A stretch of DNA of 64,000 nt from Phenylobacterium sp. (GTDB lineage Bacteria > Pseudomonadota > Alphaproteobacteria > Caulobacterales > Caulobacteraceae), in the NCBI GenBank assembly GCA_017991675.1, contig JAGOQB010000001.1, positions 427,165 to 491,164 of the forward strand, read 5' to 3'. The position numbers and the translations under genes are program-made. This document shows positions 1 through 10,846 of this stretch, in pieces (the first letter of the stretch is position 1; the number at the start of each line of letters is the position of its first letter). The notes under the pieces are model-generated. The model was not told the DNA's origin and made no database searches. It saw only the letters and a program-made list of their open reading frames with translations.

Positions 1-1190
1 AACCAGCCGTTCGCGGTCACCAGGCCGTAGGATCCGGGGTCGTCGCGCAGCCGCTGCATCATCACCGCGATGGAGTGCATGGCGTAGTTGTTGCCGGGTC
101 CGCCCATATAGGGCAGCCCGCCGGTGACCGTCAGGCCGCGAGGATCGTCCAGCGCCAGGCCCAGCTCCTCGGCGCCGACCTCCACCGCGACCGGGAAGCA
201 GGAATAGAGGTCGATGTGGCCGATGTCGGCCAGGCCCACGCCGGACATCTCCAGCGCCCGCTTGCCGGTCAGCCGCATGGCCGGGCTCGAATGGAAATTC
301 TGACGGTCCAGCGGATACCAGAGGTCCGAGGCGTCGGCGCAGCCGTGCAGATAGACGAGCTTGTCTTCCGCCACGCCGAGTTCACGGGCGGTCTTCAGGC
401 TGGCGACCAGCACGCCGGCCGACTGGTCCACCTCCATGATGGCGTTCAGGTACTTGGTGTAGGGGAAGCCGACCATGCGGTTGCGGTCGGTCACCTCGAC
501 CAGCTCCTGCGCCGAACGCTCGACCGGGAACCAGGCTTCGGGGTTCTGGGCGGCGACCTTGCTGAACGGCGCGAACAGTTCGCCGAGCCGCTTCTGGTGG
601 TCGGGGATCGAGCGTCCGTCCCGCGCCCGCAGCGCGTTCTCGAACAGCGGGTAGCAGTTGATGGGCCGGCCCAGGCCGTGCTTGGCCTCGTAGGCCGTCA
701 CGCCCGGCCGCGGATCGCCGATCCGTTCGGGCGCCGGCAGTTCCTCAGCGTCGTCCCAGTCGGCGAAGCCCAGGCCCTTGGTCAGCCGCTTGGTGGCCGA
801 GCCGAGAAACTCGCAACCGACCACCAGGGCCAGGTCGGTCTCGCCCTTGGCGATGCGCTCGCTGACGATGTTGACCAGCTGCTGGGGGCTGTTGCCGCCC
901 ATGTGGGAATAGACGGCGTATTTCGGATCGGCGCCGATGCGCTTAGCCAAGGTCGCCGGCGGATTGGTCGAGTGCGGGACCAGCCGCCCGCCCCCGGGCG
1001 CGTCGATCGTGAAGCCGACCACCGCCAAGGTATCGATCTTCGAAAGCTTTTCCGGATCGAGGCCGGCGTCCTGCGCGGCGCGTTCCGCCGCAATCTTCAG
1101 CAATGCCGTCGGGGAAGGCGAAGCCGCCGGATCGCCCCGATAGGTGAATTGGCCCGCTCCGATGAGAACTGGGGTCCGCTCGTCCATCAT
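1..1190 (-). CDS. Thiolase-family acetyl-CoA acetyltransferase (3' end outside the window)
   Basis: Read on the minus strand, the protein starts MMDERTPVLIGAGQF and stays open to the window edge (about 396 residues seen; the C-terminus is missing). The N-terminal PVLIGAGQ and the internal DLYSCFPVAVE segment, with a Cys where thiolases place the acyl-carrying residue, match the SCP2-thiolase-like acetyl-CoA acetyltransferases of alphaproteobacteria and actinobacteria. These proteins act in CoA-thioester metabolism, but the exact substrate cannot be told. Two adjacent ATG codons (1190 and 1187) follow a GGGGAGGGAAA ribosome binding site, so either could be used. It is transcribed divergently from glnB. 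Family assignment is good; the specific reaction is inferred. Confidence 0.75.
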   Translation of the reverse strand, partial: MMDERTPVLIGAGQFTYRGDPAASPSPTALLKIAAERAAQDAGLDPEKLSKIDTLAVVGFTIDAPGGGRLVPHSTNPPATLAKRIGADPKYAVYSHMGGNSPQQLVNIVSERIAKGETDLALVVGCEFLGSATKRLTKGLGFADWDDAEELPAPERIGDPRPGVTAYEAKHGLGRPINCYPLFENALRARDGRSIPDHQKRLGELFAPFSKVAAQNPEAWFPVERSAQELVEVTDRNRMVGFPYTKYLNAIMEVDQSAGVLVASLKTARELGVAEDKLVYLHGCADASDLWYPLDRQNFHSSPAMRLTGKRALEMSGVGLADIGHIDLYSCFPVAVEVGAEELGLALDDPRGLTVTGGLPYMGGPGNNYAMHSIAVMMQRLRDDPGSYGLVTANGW

Positions 1191-1271
1191 TTCCCTCCCC
1201 TCGGCGATTGATCGGCCGCCATGGGGGCCGCCGAACAGACGCGAACAGTATGTTTCCGGCAATGATCGTGA

Positions 1272-1769
<498 letters not shown>

Positions 1770-1808
1770 CGACTTTTAGCTATCGGACTTCTTCAAGGGG
1801 ATAAGACC

Positions 1809-3221
1809 ATGGCCGTCACCGCCAAGGACATTCTGGATCAGATCAAGGAAAAGGACGTCAAATACGTCGACGTCCGCTTCACCGACATTCGCGGCAAGAT
1901 GCAGCACGTGACCTTCGACATCGACCTGGTGGACGAAGAGTTCCTGACCGACGGCACCATGTTCGACGGCTCGTCGATCGCCGGCTGGAAGGCCATCAAC
2001 GAGTCGGACATGAAGCTGCGTCCGGACCTCGAAACCGCGATCATCGACCCGTTCTATCAGCAGACCACGCTGGCGCTGATGTGCGACATCGTGAACCCGG
2101 ACACCGGCACCCCCTACAACCGCGACCCGCGCTCGATCGCCAAGGCCGCGCTGAACTACGTGAAGGCCTCGGGCATCGGCGACACCGTGTTCTTCGGCCC
2201 GGAAGCCGAGTTCTTCATCTTCGACGACGTGCGTTGGAACACTCAGCCGCACAACACCGGCTATTCGTACGACTCGAGCGAACTGCCGGCCAACACCGGC
2301 CGTGAGTATCCGGAAGGCAACATGGGCCATCGCCCGGGCCCGAAGGGCGGCTACTTCCCGGTCAACCCGGTCGACTCCTGCCAGGACCTGCGCGGCGAAA
2401 TGCTGGCGGTCATGGGCGAGCTCGGCATGAAGCCGGAAAAGCACCACCACGAAGTGGCGCCGGCCCAGCACGAACTCGGCCTGAAGTTCGACACCATGAT
2501 CGTCATGGCCGATCGGATGCAGCTCTATAAGTACGTCATCCACAACGTGGCCGCGGCCTACGGCAAGTCGGCGACCTTCATGGCCAAGCCGATGTTCGCC
2601 GACAACGGCTCGGGCATGCACGTGCACCAGTCGATCTGGGCCGACGGCAAGCCGCTGTTCGCGGGCGACAAGTACGCCGGCCTGTCGCAGATGTGCCTGT
2701 GGTACATCGGCGGCATCATCAAGCACGCCAAGGCGATCAACGCCTTCTCGAACTCGACCACCAACTCCTACAAGCGTCTGGTGCCCGGCTACGAAGCCCC
2801 GGTGAAGCTGGCCTATTCGGCCCGCAACCGCTCGGCCTCGATCCGCATCCCGCACGTCGACTCGCCGAAGGCCAAGCGCATCGAAGCCCGCTTCCCGGAC
2901 CCGATGGGCAACCCCTACCTGACCTTCGTCGCCCTGCTGATGGCCGGCCTGGACGGCATCATCAACCAGATCGACCCGGGCGCGGCCCAGGACAAGAACC
3001 TCTACGACCTGCCGCCGCGCGAGCAGAAGAAGGTTCCGGAAGTCTGCGGCTCGCTGCGTGAAGCCCTGGAAAACCTCGACAAGGACCGCGCCTTCCTGAA
3101 GGCCGGCGGCGTCATGGACGACGACTTCATCGACTCCTACATCGAACTGAAGATGCAGGAAGTGATGCGCCTCCAGCTGCACCCGCACCCGGTCGAATTC
3201 GACATGTACTATTCGTGCTAG
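1809..3221 (+). CDS. glnA: Type I glutamine synthetase
   Basis: Cytoplasmic dodecameric enzyme that makes glutamine from glutamate, ammonia and ATP. The 470 residues match GSI-beta length. Visible landmarks are [10 protein letters not shown] near the N-terminus, the metal-binding FGPEAEFF, the [10 protein letters not shown] segment, the ATP-site [10 protein letters not shown] and the adenylylation loop NLYDLPP, whose Tyr399 is the GlnE target. That loop marks the adenylylation-regulated subclass. It is cotranscribed with glnB, starts after AAGGGGATAAGACC (a good Shine-Dalgarno), and is followed by a strong intrinsic terminator. Confidence 0.98.
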   Translation: MAVTAKDILDQIKEKDVKYVDVRFTDIRGKMQHVTFDIDLVDEEFLTDGTMFDGSSIAGWKAINESDMKLRPDLETAIIDPFYQQTTLALMCDIVNPDTGTPYNRDPRSIAKAALNYVKASGIGDTVFFGPEAEFFIFDDVRWNTQPHNTGYSYDSSELPANTGREYPEGNMGHRPGPKGGYFPVNPVDSCQDLRGEMLAVMGELGMKPEKHHHEVAPAQHELGLKFDTMIVMADRMQLYKYVIHNVAAAYGKSATFMAKPMFADNGSGMHVHQSIWADGKPLFAGDKYAGLSQMCLWYIGGIIKHAKAINAFSNSTTNSYKRLVPGYEAPVKLAYSARNRSASIRIPHVDSPKAKRIEARFPDPMGNPYLTFVALLMAGLDGIINQIDPGAAQDKNLYDLPPREQKKVPEVCGSLREALENLDKDRAFLKAGGVMDDDFIDSYIELKMQEVMRLQLHPHPVEFDMYYSC

Positions 3222-3249
3222 TCGACGTCGTCTGAGGCGATCTTCGGAA

Positions 3250-3277
3250 GGGCCGCGGAGTGATCCGCGGCCCTTTT
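3250..3277 (+). terminator. Rho-independent terminator after glnA
   Basis: A perfect 10-bp stem (GGGCCGCGGA pairing with TCCGCGGCCC) with a GTGA loop is followed directly by TTTT. It lies 28 bases after the glnA stop, so it should end the glnBA transcript. Confidence 0.9.
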
Positions 3278-3376
3278 CGCATCCCCGGCAAGCTTGGCGT
3301 TGACGAAACCGGTTCAGTCAGCGCGTCATCGCGCCACAACCTTGCGTTTCAGCAGGGACAAAGTCGGGGAAACGCC

Positions 3377-5686
3377 ATGAATAAGCTGCTTCTGAGCACG
3401 GCCGCCTGCGCGCTGGCCATGGGAATCGCCTCCAACGCCGCCGCCTACGAGGCGCAGATCGTTCGCACCAAGTACGGCGTGCCGCACGTGAGCGCCAAAG
3501 ACTTCGGCGGGCTCGGCTATGGCCAAGCCTACGCCTTCGCCCAGGACAACCTCTGCCTGTTGGCCGACAAGATCGCCACCGTGAACGGCGAGCGGACCAG
3601 GCACTTCGGCGCCGACGCGACGAACGTCGTCGCCTTCACCGACATCAAGAACCTCGAGAGCGACTTCTTCTTCCGCTCGAACATCGACGTTCCGGCCCTG
3701 CGCGCCAAACTCGACAAAGGGCCGGCCGACTATCGCGACCTGGTCTACGGCTATGTCGCCGGCTTCAACCGCTACCTGGCCGACACGCCGAAGGACAAGC
3801 GCCCGGCCGACTGCCGCGACGGCGCCTGGGTGCGGCCGATCACCGTCGACGACATGGTCCGCCTGAACGAAGAGCGCATGATCCAGGCCAGCGGCGGGGC
3901 GTGGCTGCGCCAGACCAACGCCGCCGCGCCGCCCGCCGCGGCCGCCCCGGCCAAGGCCGCCGCCAATGTCGGCCTGCCGAACATGGCCGAGCAGATCGGC
4001 CTGGGCTCCAACGGCTGGGCGTTCGGCCGCGACGTGACCACCAACAAGTCCGGCCTGCTGCTCGGCAACCCGCACTTCCCGTGGGAGACCACCAACCGCT
4101 TCTACGAGGTCCACCTGACGATCCCGGGCAAGTTCGACGCCATGGGCGTGACCATCGCCGGCGCCCCGGGCCTGTCGATCGGCTTCAACAAGGACGTGGC
4201 CTGGACCCACACCGTCTCCACCGACCGCCACTTCACCCTGTTCGAGCTGGCGCTCGATCCGGCCGACCCGACCGCCTACCTCGTTGACGGCAAGCGTCAC
4301 GTCATGGACCGCAAGACGGTCAGCATCGACACTCCGGCCGGCCCCCAGACCCGCACCTACTTCACCACGCTCTACGGCCCGGTGGTGGTCATGCCGCAGG
4401 CGGGCCTGGCCTGGACGACCAAGACCGCCTACGCCCTGCGCGACGCCAACAAGGGCAACAGCGCCTCGGCCGGCACCTGGCTGGACATCGCCCGCTCCCG
4501 CTCGGTGGGCGAAATCCGTGACACCATCACCAAGTCGCTGGGCATCCCCTGGGTCAACACCATCGCCGCCGACCGCCATGGCGATGCGCTCTACGCCGAC
4601 ATCACCGCCACGCCCGACGTCTCGGCCGACAAGCTGAAGACCTGCGCGCCGAGCCCCGCGGCCGCCAAACTGGCCGCCGCCTCGCGCGTCTACGTGCTCG
4701 ACGGTTCGCGCGCGGCCTGCGACTGGGGCTCGCCGGGCCTGATGGCGGGGGCGACCATGCCTTCGATGATCCGCCAGGACTACGTCGCCAACAGCAATGA
4801 CAGCTACTGGCTGACCAACGCCAAGGCCCCGATGGCGGCGGTCTCGCCGATCGTCGGCCTCACCGACGTGCCCCAGAACCTGCGCACCCGCTCGGGCATC
4901 GTCGAGATCGACGCGCGGCTGGCCGGAACCGACGGCCTGCCCGGCAAGGGCTTCGACCAGGCGGCGGTCAAGACCATGCTGTTCTGGAACAAGAACCACG
5001 CCGCCGAGCTCTTCCTCGACGACACGCTCAAGGCCTGCGGGACCGGCGGCGCCGTCGCCCTGGCCGACGGACAGAGCATCGACCTTTCCCAGGCCTGCGC
5101 GATCCTCGCCAAGTGGGACCGGCGCATGGACAACGACAGCGTCGGCGCCCTGCTGTGGATGGAGTACTGGCGCCAGGCCCAGAAGATCGCTGACCTCTAT
5201 GTCACGCCGTTCGACGCGGCTGATCCGGTGCACACCCCGCGCGGCCTAAAGACCGATCCGGACACCGTCGCCAAGCTGCGCCTGGCGCTGGCCGGCGCGG
5301 TGCAGCTCATGGCCAAGCAGAACATCGCTCTGGACGCCCCCTACGGCGCTCACCACTTCACGATCCGCGGCGAGCACAAGATCCCCGTCCACGGCGGCGA
5401 AGGCTCCGACGGCGTCCTGAACGCCCAACAGGCGCACTTCAACGCCAAGGCCGGCGGCTACGTGCCCTATCACGGCTCCAGCTACATCCAGGTCGTGACC
5501 TTCGACGACAAGGGCCCAGTGGCCGACGCGGTGCTGTCTTACTCGCAGTCCACCGACCCGGCCTCGCCGCACTTCGCCGACCAGACTTGGCTCTATTCCA
5601 AGAAGGGTTGGCACCGCCTGCCCTTCCACCCCGCCGACATCGCCGCCGACGAGCCCAGCGCCCCGCTGGTGCTCAAGGGGAAATAG
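3377..5686 (+). CDS. Secreted penicillin/AHL acylase family Ntn-hydrolase
   Basis: Predicted periplasmic acylase of 769 residues with a cleavable signal peptide (MNKLLLSTAACALAMG...NAAA). The alpha-chain part YGVPHVSAKDFGGLGYGQAY and the Gly-Ser-Asn-Gly junction in GLGSNGWAFG fit the aculeacin acylase/PvdQ branch of the penicillin amidase family. Ser211 would be the new N-terminus and nucleophile of the beta chain after self-cleavage. An Ala/Pro-rich stretch at about residues 180-195, just before the junction, would be the removed linker. Substrates in this family include acyl-homoserine lactones, echinocandin side chains and siderophore precursors, and the real one cannot be read here. The start was chosen for the signal peptide and the GGGGAAACGCC site. 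It appears monocistronic. Confidence 0.9.
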   Translation: MNKLLLSTAACALAMGIASNAAAYEAQIVRTKYGVPHVSAKDFGGLGYGQAYAFAQDNLCLLADKIATVNGERTRHFGADATNVVAFTDIKNLESDFFFRSNIDVPALRAKLDKGPADYRDLVYGYVAGFNRYLADTPKDKRPADCRDGAWVRPITVDDMVRLNEERMIQASGGAWLRQTNAAAPPAAAAPAKAAANVGLPNMAEQIGLGSNGWAFGRDVTTNKSGLLLGNPHFPWETTNRFYEVHLTIPGKFDAMGVTIAGAPGLSIGFNKDVAWTHTVSTDRHFTLFELALDPADPTAYLVDGKRHVMDRKTVSIDTPAGPQTRTYFTTLYGPVVVMPQAGLAWTTKTAYALRDANKGNSASAGTWLDIARSRSVGEIRDTITKSLGIPWVNTIAADRHGDALYADITATPDVSADKLKTCAPSPAAAKLAAASRVYVLDGSRAACDWGSPGLMAGATMPSMIRQDYVANSNDSYWLTNAKAPMAAVSPIVGLTDVPQNLRTRSGIVEIDARLAGTDGLPGKGFDQAAVKTMLFWNKNHAAELFLDDTLKACGTGGAVALADGQSIDLSQACAILAKWDRRMDNDSVGALLWMEYWRQAQKIADLYVTPFDAADPVHTPRGLKTDPDTVAKLRLALAGAVQLMAKQNIALDAPYGAHHFTIRGEHKIPVHGGEGSDGVLNAQQAHFNAKAGGYVPYHGSSYIQVVTFDDKGPVADAVLSYSQSTDPASPHFADQTWLYSKKGWHRLPFHPADIAADEPSAPLVLKGK

Positions 5687-5696
5687 CTCCGGCGAC

Positions 5697-5720
5697 GGGC
5701 CAGGCCGCAGCGCCTGGCCC
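5697..5720 (+). terminator. Inverted repeat after the acylase gene
   Basis: A perfect 9-bp stem (GGGCCAGGC / GCCTGGCCC) with a 6-base loop lies 10 bases after the acylase stop. No U-tract follows, so intrinsic termination is possible but not certain. Confidence 0.4.
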
Positions 5721-5823
5721 GCTTCGGAACGACCGTGCACCCCGCCGGCCGCGGGGTCGCATTGATTTAGACGCCGGCGCGATTCATATGGGGCGGTCTC
5801 GAATCGTTCCATTTTCAGGTCGC

Positions 5824-7881
5824 ATGTCCCAGGCCTCTACTCCCCAAGCTTCCCTCTTCGACGACGCTCTCAATCCCGCGCCGGCCGCGCCGCTGGCGCA
5901 GAGCCATGAGCCGCGCCCCGATCCGGCGGTGCTGACCGAGAAGCCGGCCAGCGGCTATTCGGCCAAGGACATCGAGGTCCTCGAAGGGCTGGAGCCGGTG
6001 CGCAAGCGCCCCGGCATGTACATCGGCGGCACCGATGAGCGGGCGCTGCACCACCTGTTCGCCGAGGTGCTGGACAACGCCATGGACGAGGCCGTCGCCG
6101 GCCACGCCAAGGTCATCGAGGTCAAGCTCGACGCCGACGGCGTGCTGAGCGTCAAGGACGACGGCCGCGGCATCCCGGTCGATCCGCACCCCAAGCATCC
6201 GGGCAAATCGGCGCTGGAAGTCATCATGACCGTCCTGCACTCGGGCGGTAAGTTCTCGGGCAAGGCCTACGAGACCTCCGGCGGTCTGCACGGGGTCGGC
6301 GTCTCGGTCGTCAACGCGCTGTCCGAGCGCGTCGACGTCACCGCCTGGAAGGACGGCTTCGAGTGGCGCCAGTCGTTCAGCCGCGGCAAGCCGCTGGGCT
6401 CGATCGAAAAGCTCGGCGCGACCCGCAAGAAGGGCACGGCCATCGCCTTCCGGCCGGATGAGCAGATCTTCGGCGAGGGCTGCTCCTTCAAGCCCGCCCG
6501 CCTCTATCGGATGGCGCGCTCCAAGGCCTACCTGTTCGGCGGCGTCGAGATCCGCTGGAGCTGCGATCCCTCGCGCATCCACGACCAGACCCCGGCCGAG
6601 GCCGTGTTCCGCTTCCCCAACGGCCTGGCCGACTTCCTGGCCGAGCGGGTCAAGGACATCGAGACCGTCACCCCCGAGCCATTCGCCGGCCGCTACGAAC
6701 GCCCCGGCGAAACCGGCAAGGTCGAGTGGGCCGTCACCTGGACGCCGGCCGGCTTCGGCGAGGCCGACAGCTTCATGCAGTCCTACTGCAACACCGTGCC
6801 GACCCCCGAAGGCGGCACGCACGAGGCTGGCTTCCGCGCCGCCCTGACCCGCGGCCTCAAGCAGTACGCCGAACTGACCGGCGAAAAGCGCGGCGGCCTG
6901 ATCACCGCCGAGGACGTCGTCGCCCAGGCCGGCTCCCTGGTCAGCGTGTTCATCGCCAACCCCGAATTCCAGGGCCAGACCAAGGAAAAGCTCTCCTCGT
7001 CCGACGCCCAGCGCCTGGTCGAGAACGCCCTGCGCGACCCCTTCGACCACTGGCTGACCGCCCAGCCGAAGTCCGCCAGCCTGCTGCTGCAGTTCGTCAT
7101 CGACCGGGCCGAGGAGCGCCTGAAGCGCCGCCGCGACCGCGACGTCCAGCGCGCCTCGGCGACCCGCAAGCTGCGCCTGCCGGGCAAGCTGGCCGACTGT
7201 TCGGGCCAGGCCACCGACGGCACCGAGATCTTCCTGGTCGAAGGCGACTCCGCCGGCGGCTCGGCCAAGCAGGCCCGCAACCGCAAGACCCAGGCGATCC
7301 TGCCGCTGCGCGGCAAGATCCTGAACGTCGCGTCGGCCTCGGTCGACAAGCTGGTCGCCAACAAGGAGCTGTCCGACCTGCTGCTCGCGCTCGGCGTCCA
7401 GCCAGGCAAGAAATTCAAGGAAGAGGACCTGCGCTACGAGCGCGTGGTGATCATGACGGACGCCGACGTCGACGGGGCCCACATCGCATCGCTGCTGATC
7501 ACCTTCTTCTATCGGACCATGCCGGAGCTGATCCGCGCCGGCCGGCTCTACCTCGCCCTGCCCCCGCTCTACCGGATGAGCCACGGGGGCAAGACCATCT
7601 ACGCCCGCGACGACGCCCACCGCGAGGAGCTGCTGGCCACTGAATACAAGGGCAAGAAGCCTGAGATCGGCCGCTTCAAGGGCCTCGGCGAGATGATGCC
7701 CGGCCAGCTAAAGGAAACCACCATGGATCCGGCCACCCGGACCATGGCGCGCGTCACCCTGCCCCGCGCCGAGGAGACCGTCGAGGACCTGGTCGAGGCG
7801 CTGATGGGCCGCAAGCCCGAGCTGCGCTTCCGTTTCATCCAGGAAAACGCCGAGTTCGCTGCAGACGACCTCGACGTGTAG
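5824..7881 (+). CDS. parE: DNA topoisomerase IV subunit B
   Basis: ATPase subunit of topoisomerase IV, which decatenates sister chromosomes with ParC (encoded at 55.9-58.1 kb in this window). It has 685 residues. The GHKL ATP site shows VRKRPGMYIGG, DNAMDEA, DDGRGIP and GGLHGVGVSVVNAL. The TOPRIM part has EGDSAGGSA and the metal-binding TDADVDG. The length lacks the extra domain of GyrB, supporting ParE. An in-frame ATG at 5788 would add 12 residues. I chose 5824 because the Caulobacter-type N-terminus MSQ... fits, although the ribosome site (AGGTCGC) is modest. Confidence 0.95.
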   Translation: MSQASTPQASLFDDALNPAPAAPLAQSHEPRPDPAVLTEKPASGYSAKDIEVLEGLEPVRKRPGMYIGGTDERALHHLFAEVLDNAMDEAVAGHAKVIEVKLDADGVLSVKDDGRGIPVDPHPKHPGKSALEVIMTVLHSGGKFSGKAYETSGGLHGVGVSVVNALSERVDVTAWKDGFEWRQSFSRGKPLGSIEKLGATRKKGTAIAFRPDEQIFGEGCSFKPARLYRMARSKAYLFGGVEIRWSCDPSRIHDQTPAEAVFRFPNGLADFLAERVKDIETVTPEPFAGRYERPGETGKVEWAVTWTPAGFGEADSFMQSYCNTVPTPEGGTHEAGFRAALTRGLKQYAELTGEKRGGLITAEDVVAQAGSLVSVFIANPEFQGQTKEKLSSSDAQRLVENALRDPFDHWLTAQPKSASLLLQFVIDRAEERLKRRRDRDVQRASATRKLRLPGKLADCSGQATDGTEIFLVEGDSAGGSAKQARNRKTQAILPLRGKILNVASASVDKLVANKELSDLLLALGVQPGKKFKEEDLRYERVVIMTDADVDGAHIASLLITFFYRTMPELIRAGRLYLALPPLYRMSHGGKTIYARDDAHREELLATEYKGKKPEIGRFKGLGEMMPGQLKETTMDPATRTMARVTLPRAEETVEDLVEALMGRKPELRFRFIQENAEFAADDLDV

Positions 7882-7917
7882 CCGAACCACGGCTCTACCA
7901 AACCAAGACGAATCCAG

Positions 7918-7944
7918 CCCTAGGATGTTTCGCGCATCCTAGGG
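7918..7944. promoter_or_regulatory. Perfect hairpin between parE and the acyltransferase gene
   Basis: CCCTAGGATG and CATCCTAGGG form a perfect 10-bp stem with a 7-base loop. The right arm runs into AGGGGG, the apparent Shine-Dalgarno of the next gene, whose TTG start is 7 bases further on. It could weaken translation of the acyltransferase, or act as a terminator for parE, although no U-tract follows. Confidence 0.45.
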
Positions 7945-7951
7945 GGCCTCC

Positions 7952-9082
7952 TTGCCTGTCACGAACCCGCACGCCCATCGCCCGCACCTGCCGGGCGTCG
8001 AAGCCCTGCGAGGCTACGCCGCGTTCGCGATCGTGATCTTCCACGTGATCCACCTGACCCAGGCGGCGGTGCCGCAGAGCCTGGAGTTCATGAAGTGGTT
8101 CTTCGGCTACGGCGTGCCGCTGTTCTTCGTCGTCAGCGCCTTCAGCCTGGCCTACGGCTATGCGGGAAAGCTCGCGACCGGTCCGCAGATCAACGAGTTC
8201 TATCTGCGTCGCCTGTTCCGCATCGCACCGCTCTACTACCTGGCCATCCTGACCCAGCTGGGGATCATCGCCTATCTCGGGGGCGAGCAGCCTTCGTGGC
8301 GAAGCCTGCTGCTCTGCTTCGGCTTCCTCTTCAACCTCAGCCCGACCATGGTCGACGGCATCGCGCCAGCCTCCTGGTCGGTCGGCGTCGAAATGCTGTT
8401 CTACCTCATCTTTCCGGTGGTGCTGGCGCTGGCCTCGACCTTGCCGCGCGCCATCCTGCTCACCGCGGCGTTCACTGGGCTGGCCGTCGTCTATGGGATC
8501 GCCGTCAACAAGCTCAAGCTGAACCCGTCCTTCATCACCCACGGCCTGACGTTCAACCTGCCCTACTTCGGCTTCGGGCTCGTCGCGTACCAGCTGCTGC
8601 TCAAGACTCCCGCCCGCTGGGGCGCGGCGGCGACCTTCCTCGGGCTCGGACTGATCGTCGTGGCCTGGGCGAGCGCCCCGGTCTTCGCAGGTCCTGGCGC
8701 CGGCGCGGTGACCAATATCCTCTACATGCTGCTAGGCTGGGGCGCCCCGTTCGGCCTGTTGAGCCTGGGGATGGCGCTGGCCCCGCCGGCCGTCCTGTCC
8801 AACCGCGTCACCCAGTTCCTCGGCAAGATCAGCTTCGGGGTCTATCTGGGCCACCCGCACGTCATCTTCCTGCTCGACCGGATCGGGGTCTACGCCCGTA
8901 TCCGCGAGCTGCCGGGCGGTTCTGGGGTGACCTTCCCGCTGGCGGTCCTGGCCACCTGCGCCGTCGTGGTCCCGATCGCCTGGGCGCTGTTCAGGTACGT
9001 GGAGGCGCCCGGCATCGCCTTCGGCCGCCGCCTCGTCGCGCGGCTGACGTCCCGCCGGACGGACCAGGCGATCGCCGCCTGA
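7952..9082 (+). CDS. Acyltransferase 3 family membrane protein (OafA/YrhL type)
   Basis: Integral membrane O-acyltransferase of 376 residues, expected to have about ten membrane segments. It starts with HLPGVEALRGYAAFAIVIFHVIH, the family signature in which the His after Phe is thought to be catalytic. Further landmarks are the FYLRRLFRIAPLYYLA loop, SWSVGVEMLFYLIFP, and GKISFGVYLGHPHVIF near the end. Such proteins usually acetylate surface polysaccharide or other glycans; the acceptor here is unknown. The start is a TTG preceded by AGGGGG; there is no nearby in-frame ATG that would keep the first motif. Confidence 0.88.
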   Translation: MPVTNPHAHRPHLPGVEALRGYAAFAIVIFHVIHLTQAAVPQSLEFMKWFFGYGVPLFFVVSAFSLAYGYAGKLATGPQINEFYLRRLFRIAPLYYLAILTQLGIIAYLGGEQPSWRSLLLCFGFLFNLSPTMVDGIAPASWSVGVEMLFYLIFPVVLALASTLPRAILLTAAFTGLAVVYGIAVNKLKLNPSFITHGLTFNLPYFGFGLVAYQLLLKTPARWGAAATFLGLGLIVVAWASAPVFAGPGAGAVTNILYMLLGWGAPFGLLSLGMALAPPAVLSNRVTQFLGKISFGVYLGHPHVIFLLDRIGVYARIRELPGGSGVTFPLAVLATCAVVVPIAWALFRYVEAPGIAFGRRLVARLTSRRTDQAIAA

Positions 9083-9307
9083 CCTCTCCGACCGGCTCCC
9101 CGCCAAGCAGTTTCACAGATTGCGCCGGGCCCGCCTTCGGCCACTACATCGACGAACCTCGCGGCCGCCCTTGAACTGCAAGGGGCAGAACGCGTTTGAC
9201 TTGACGCTATGTCTCCGTATCTTCCGCGTCGCGCGACGATCGCCGTCTGCGCCGCCGCGGTTCGCTAGCTCGTCTTCGGGCGAGCCCTCCGCCCCCATTG
9301 CTGCTGA

Positions 9308-10846
9308 ATGACCGAATTTTCCGAACTGGGCCTGTCGCCCGCGACGCTCCAGGCTGTTGCCGACACCGGCTACACGACCGCTACCCCGATCCAGGCCCAG
9401 GCCATTCCTGTGGCCCTTCAAGGTCGCGACGTCCTCGGCATCGCCCAGACCGGCACCGGCAAGACCGCCGCCTTCACCCTGCCGATGATCGATCGACTGG
9501 CCGCCGGCCGGTCCAAGGCGCGGATGCCGCGCTCGCTGGTCATCGCCCCGACCCGTGAGCTGGCCGACCAGGTCGCCGCCTCGTTCGAGAAGTACGCCAA
9601 GGGCCAGAAGCGCACGCTCTCCTGGGCGCTCCTCATCGGCGGCGTCTCGTTCGGCGATCAGGAGCTGAAGCTCGATCGCGGCGTCGACGTGCTGATCGCC
9701 ACGCCCGGCCGCCTGCTCGACCACTTCGAACGCGGCAAGCTGCTGCTGACCGGCGTCCAGATCATGGTCGTCGACGAAGCCGACCGCATGCTCGACATGG
9801 GCTTCATCCCAGACATCGAGCGCATCTTCAAGCTGACCCCGGCCAAGAAGCAGACGCTGTTCTTCTCGGCGACCATGCCGCCGGAAATCACCCGGCTGAC
9901 CAAGCAGTTCCTGAACGATCCGCAACGGATCGAGGTGGCGCGCCCGGCGACGACGGCCGAGACGATCACCCAGCACATGATCAAGCTGCCGACCTCCGAT
10001 CCGAAGGCCAAGCGCACCGCCCTGCGCATGCTGATCGAGCGCGCCAAGGTCGATACCGGCATCGTCTTCTGCAACCGCAAGTCTGAAGTCGACATCGTCG
10101 CCAAGTCGCTGAAGAAGCACGGCTTCGACGCCGGCGCCATTCACGGGGACCTGGACCAGGCCACGCGCATGCGCACCCTGGAATCCTTCCGCAAGGGCGA
10201 ACTGAAACTGCTCTGCGCCTCCGACGTCGCCGCCCGCGGCCTCGACATTCCGGCGGTCGGCCACGTCTTCAACTACGACGTCCCGCACCACGCCGACGAC
10301 TATGTCCACCGCATCGGTCGGACCGGCCGCGCCGGCCGCACCGGCGAGGCGTACATGATCGTCACCCCTGCCGACGCCAAGAACATCGACAAGGTGCTGA
10401 AGCTGATCGGCAAGACCCCGGAAGAGGTCGTGCTCGAAGGCGTCGACTTCGCCTCGATCAAGGACGAGCGCCGCGCCAGCAGCCGTGACCGCGGCGGCGC
10501 GCGCGAGCGCGGCGGCCGTGGCGAGCGCGGGTCCCGCGATCGCGCCCGTCCGATCGCGCCGCACGGCGAGGTCGCGGCCATGGAACCGCTCGTCGCCGCG
10601 CCCGCCGACGGCGAGAGCGAGAACGAAGCCCCCAAGCGCCGCAGCCGCGCCCGCGCCGAGGCGCCCGCCAAGGCCGAGCCGAAAGCCGCCCCTCAAGCTG
10701 CTCCCAAGGTCGCGCCGGACGCGGCCGAACCGGCCCGTCGCGACCGTTCCCGCCGTGAGCCGCGCGAGGATTCCGTCGTCGGCTTCGGGAACGATATCCC
10801 CGCCTTCCTGCTGCGCGCCCCGCCCCGCGCGACGACGACGGAATAG
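9308..10846 (+). CDS. DEAD-box ATP-dependent RNA helicase (RhlE-like)
   Basis: Cytoplasmic RNA helicase of 512 residues with all core motifs: Q-motif [10 protein letters not shown], Walker [21 protein letters not shown] in [16 protein letters not shown], and [10 protein letters not shown]. The core ends near residue 380. It is followed by an Arg/Gly/Ser-rich tail ([16 protein letters not shown]) and an Ala/Pro/Lys-rich segment typical of RhlE-type RNA-binding tails. The role is RNA remodelling, often in ribosome assembly, cold adaptation or the degradosome; in Caulobacter, RhlB and RhlE associate with RNase E. A 225-base region lies upstream. No clear Shine-Dalgarno precedes the ATG. Confidence 0.93.
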   Translation: MTEFSELGLSPATLQAVADTGYTTATPIQAQAIPVALQGRDVLGIAQTGTGKTAAFTLPMIDRLAAGRSKARMPRSLVIAPTRELADQVAASFEKYAKGQKRTLSWALLIGGVSFGDQELKLDRGVDVLIATPGRLLDHFERGKLLLTGVQIMVVDEADRMLDMGFIPDIERIFKLTPAKKQTLFFSATMPPEITRLTKQFLNDPQRIEVARPATTAETITQHMIKLPTSDPKAKRTALRMLIERAKVDTGIVFCNRKSEVDIVAKSLKKHGFDAGAIHGDLDQATRMRTLESFRKGELKLLCASDVAARGLDIPAVGHVFNYDVPHHADDYVHRIGRTGRAGRTGEAYMIVTPADAKNIDKVLKLIGKTPEEVVLEGVDFASIKDERRASSRDRGGARERGGRGERGSRDRARPIAPHGEVAAMEPLVAAPADGESENEAPKRRSRARAEAPAKAEPKAAPQAAPKVAPDAAEPARRDRSRREPREDSVVGFGNDIPAFLLRAPPRATTTE

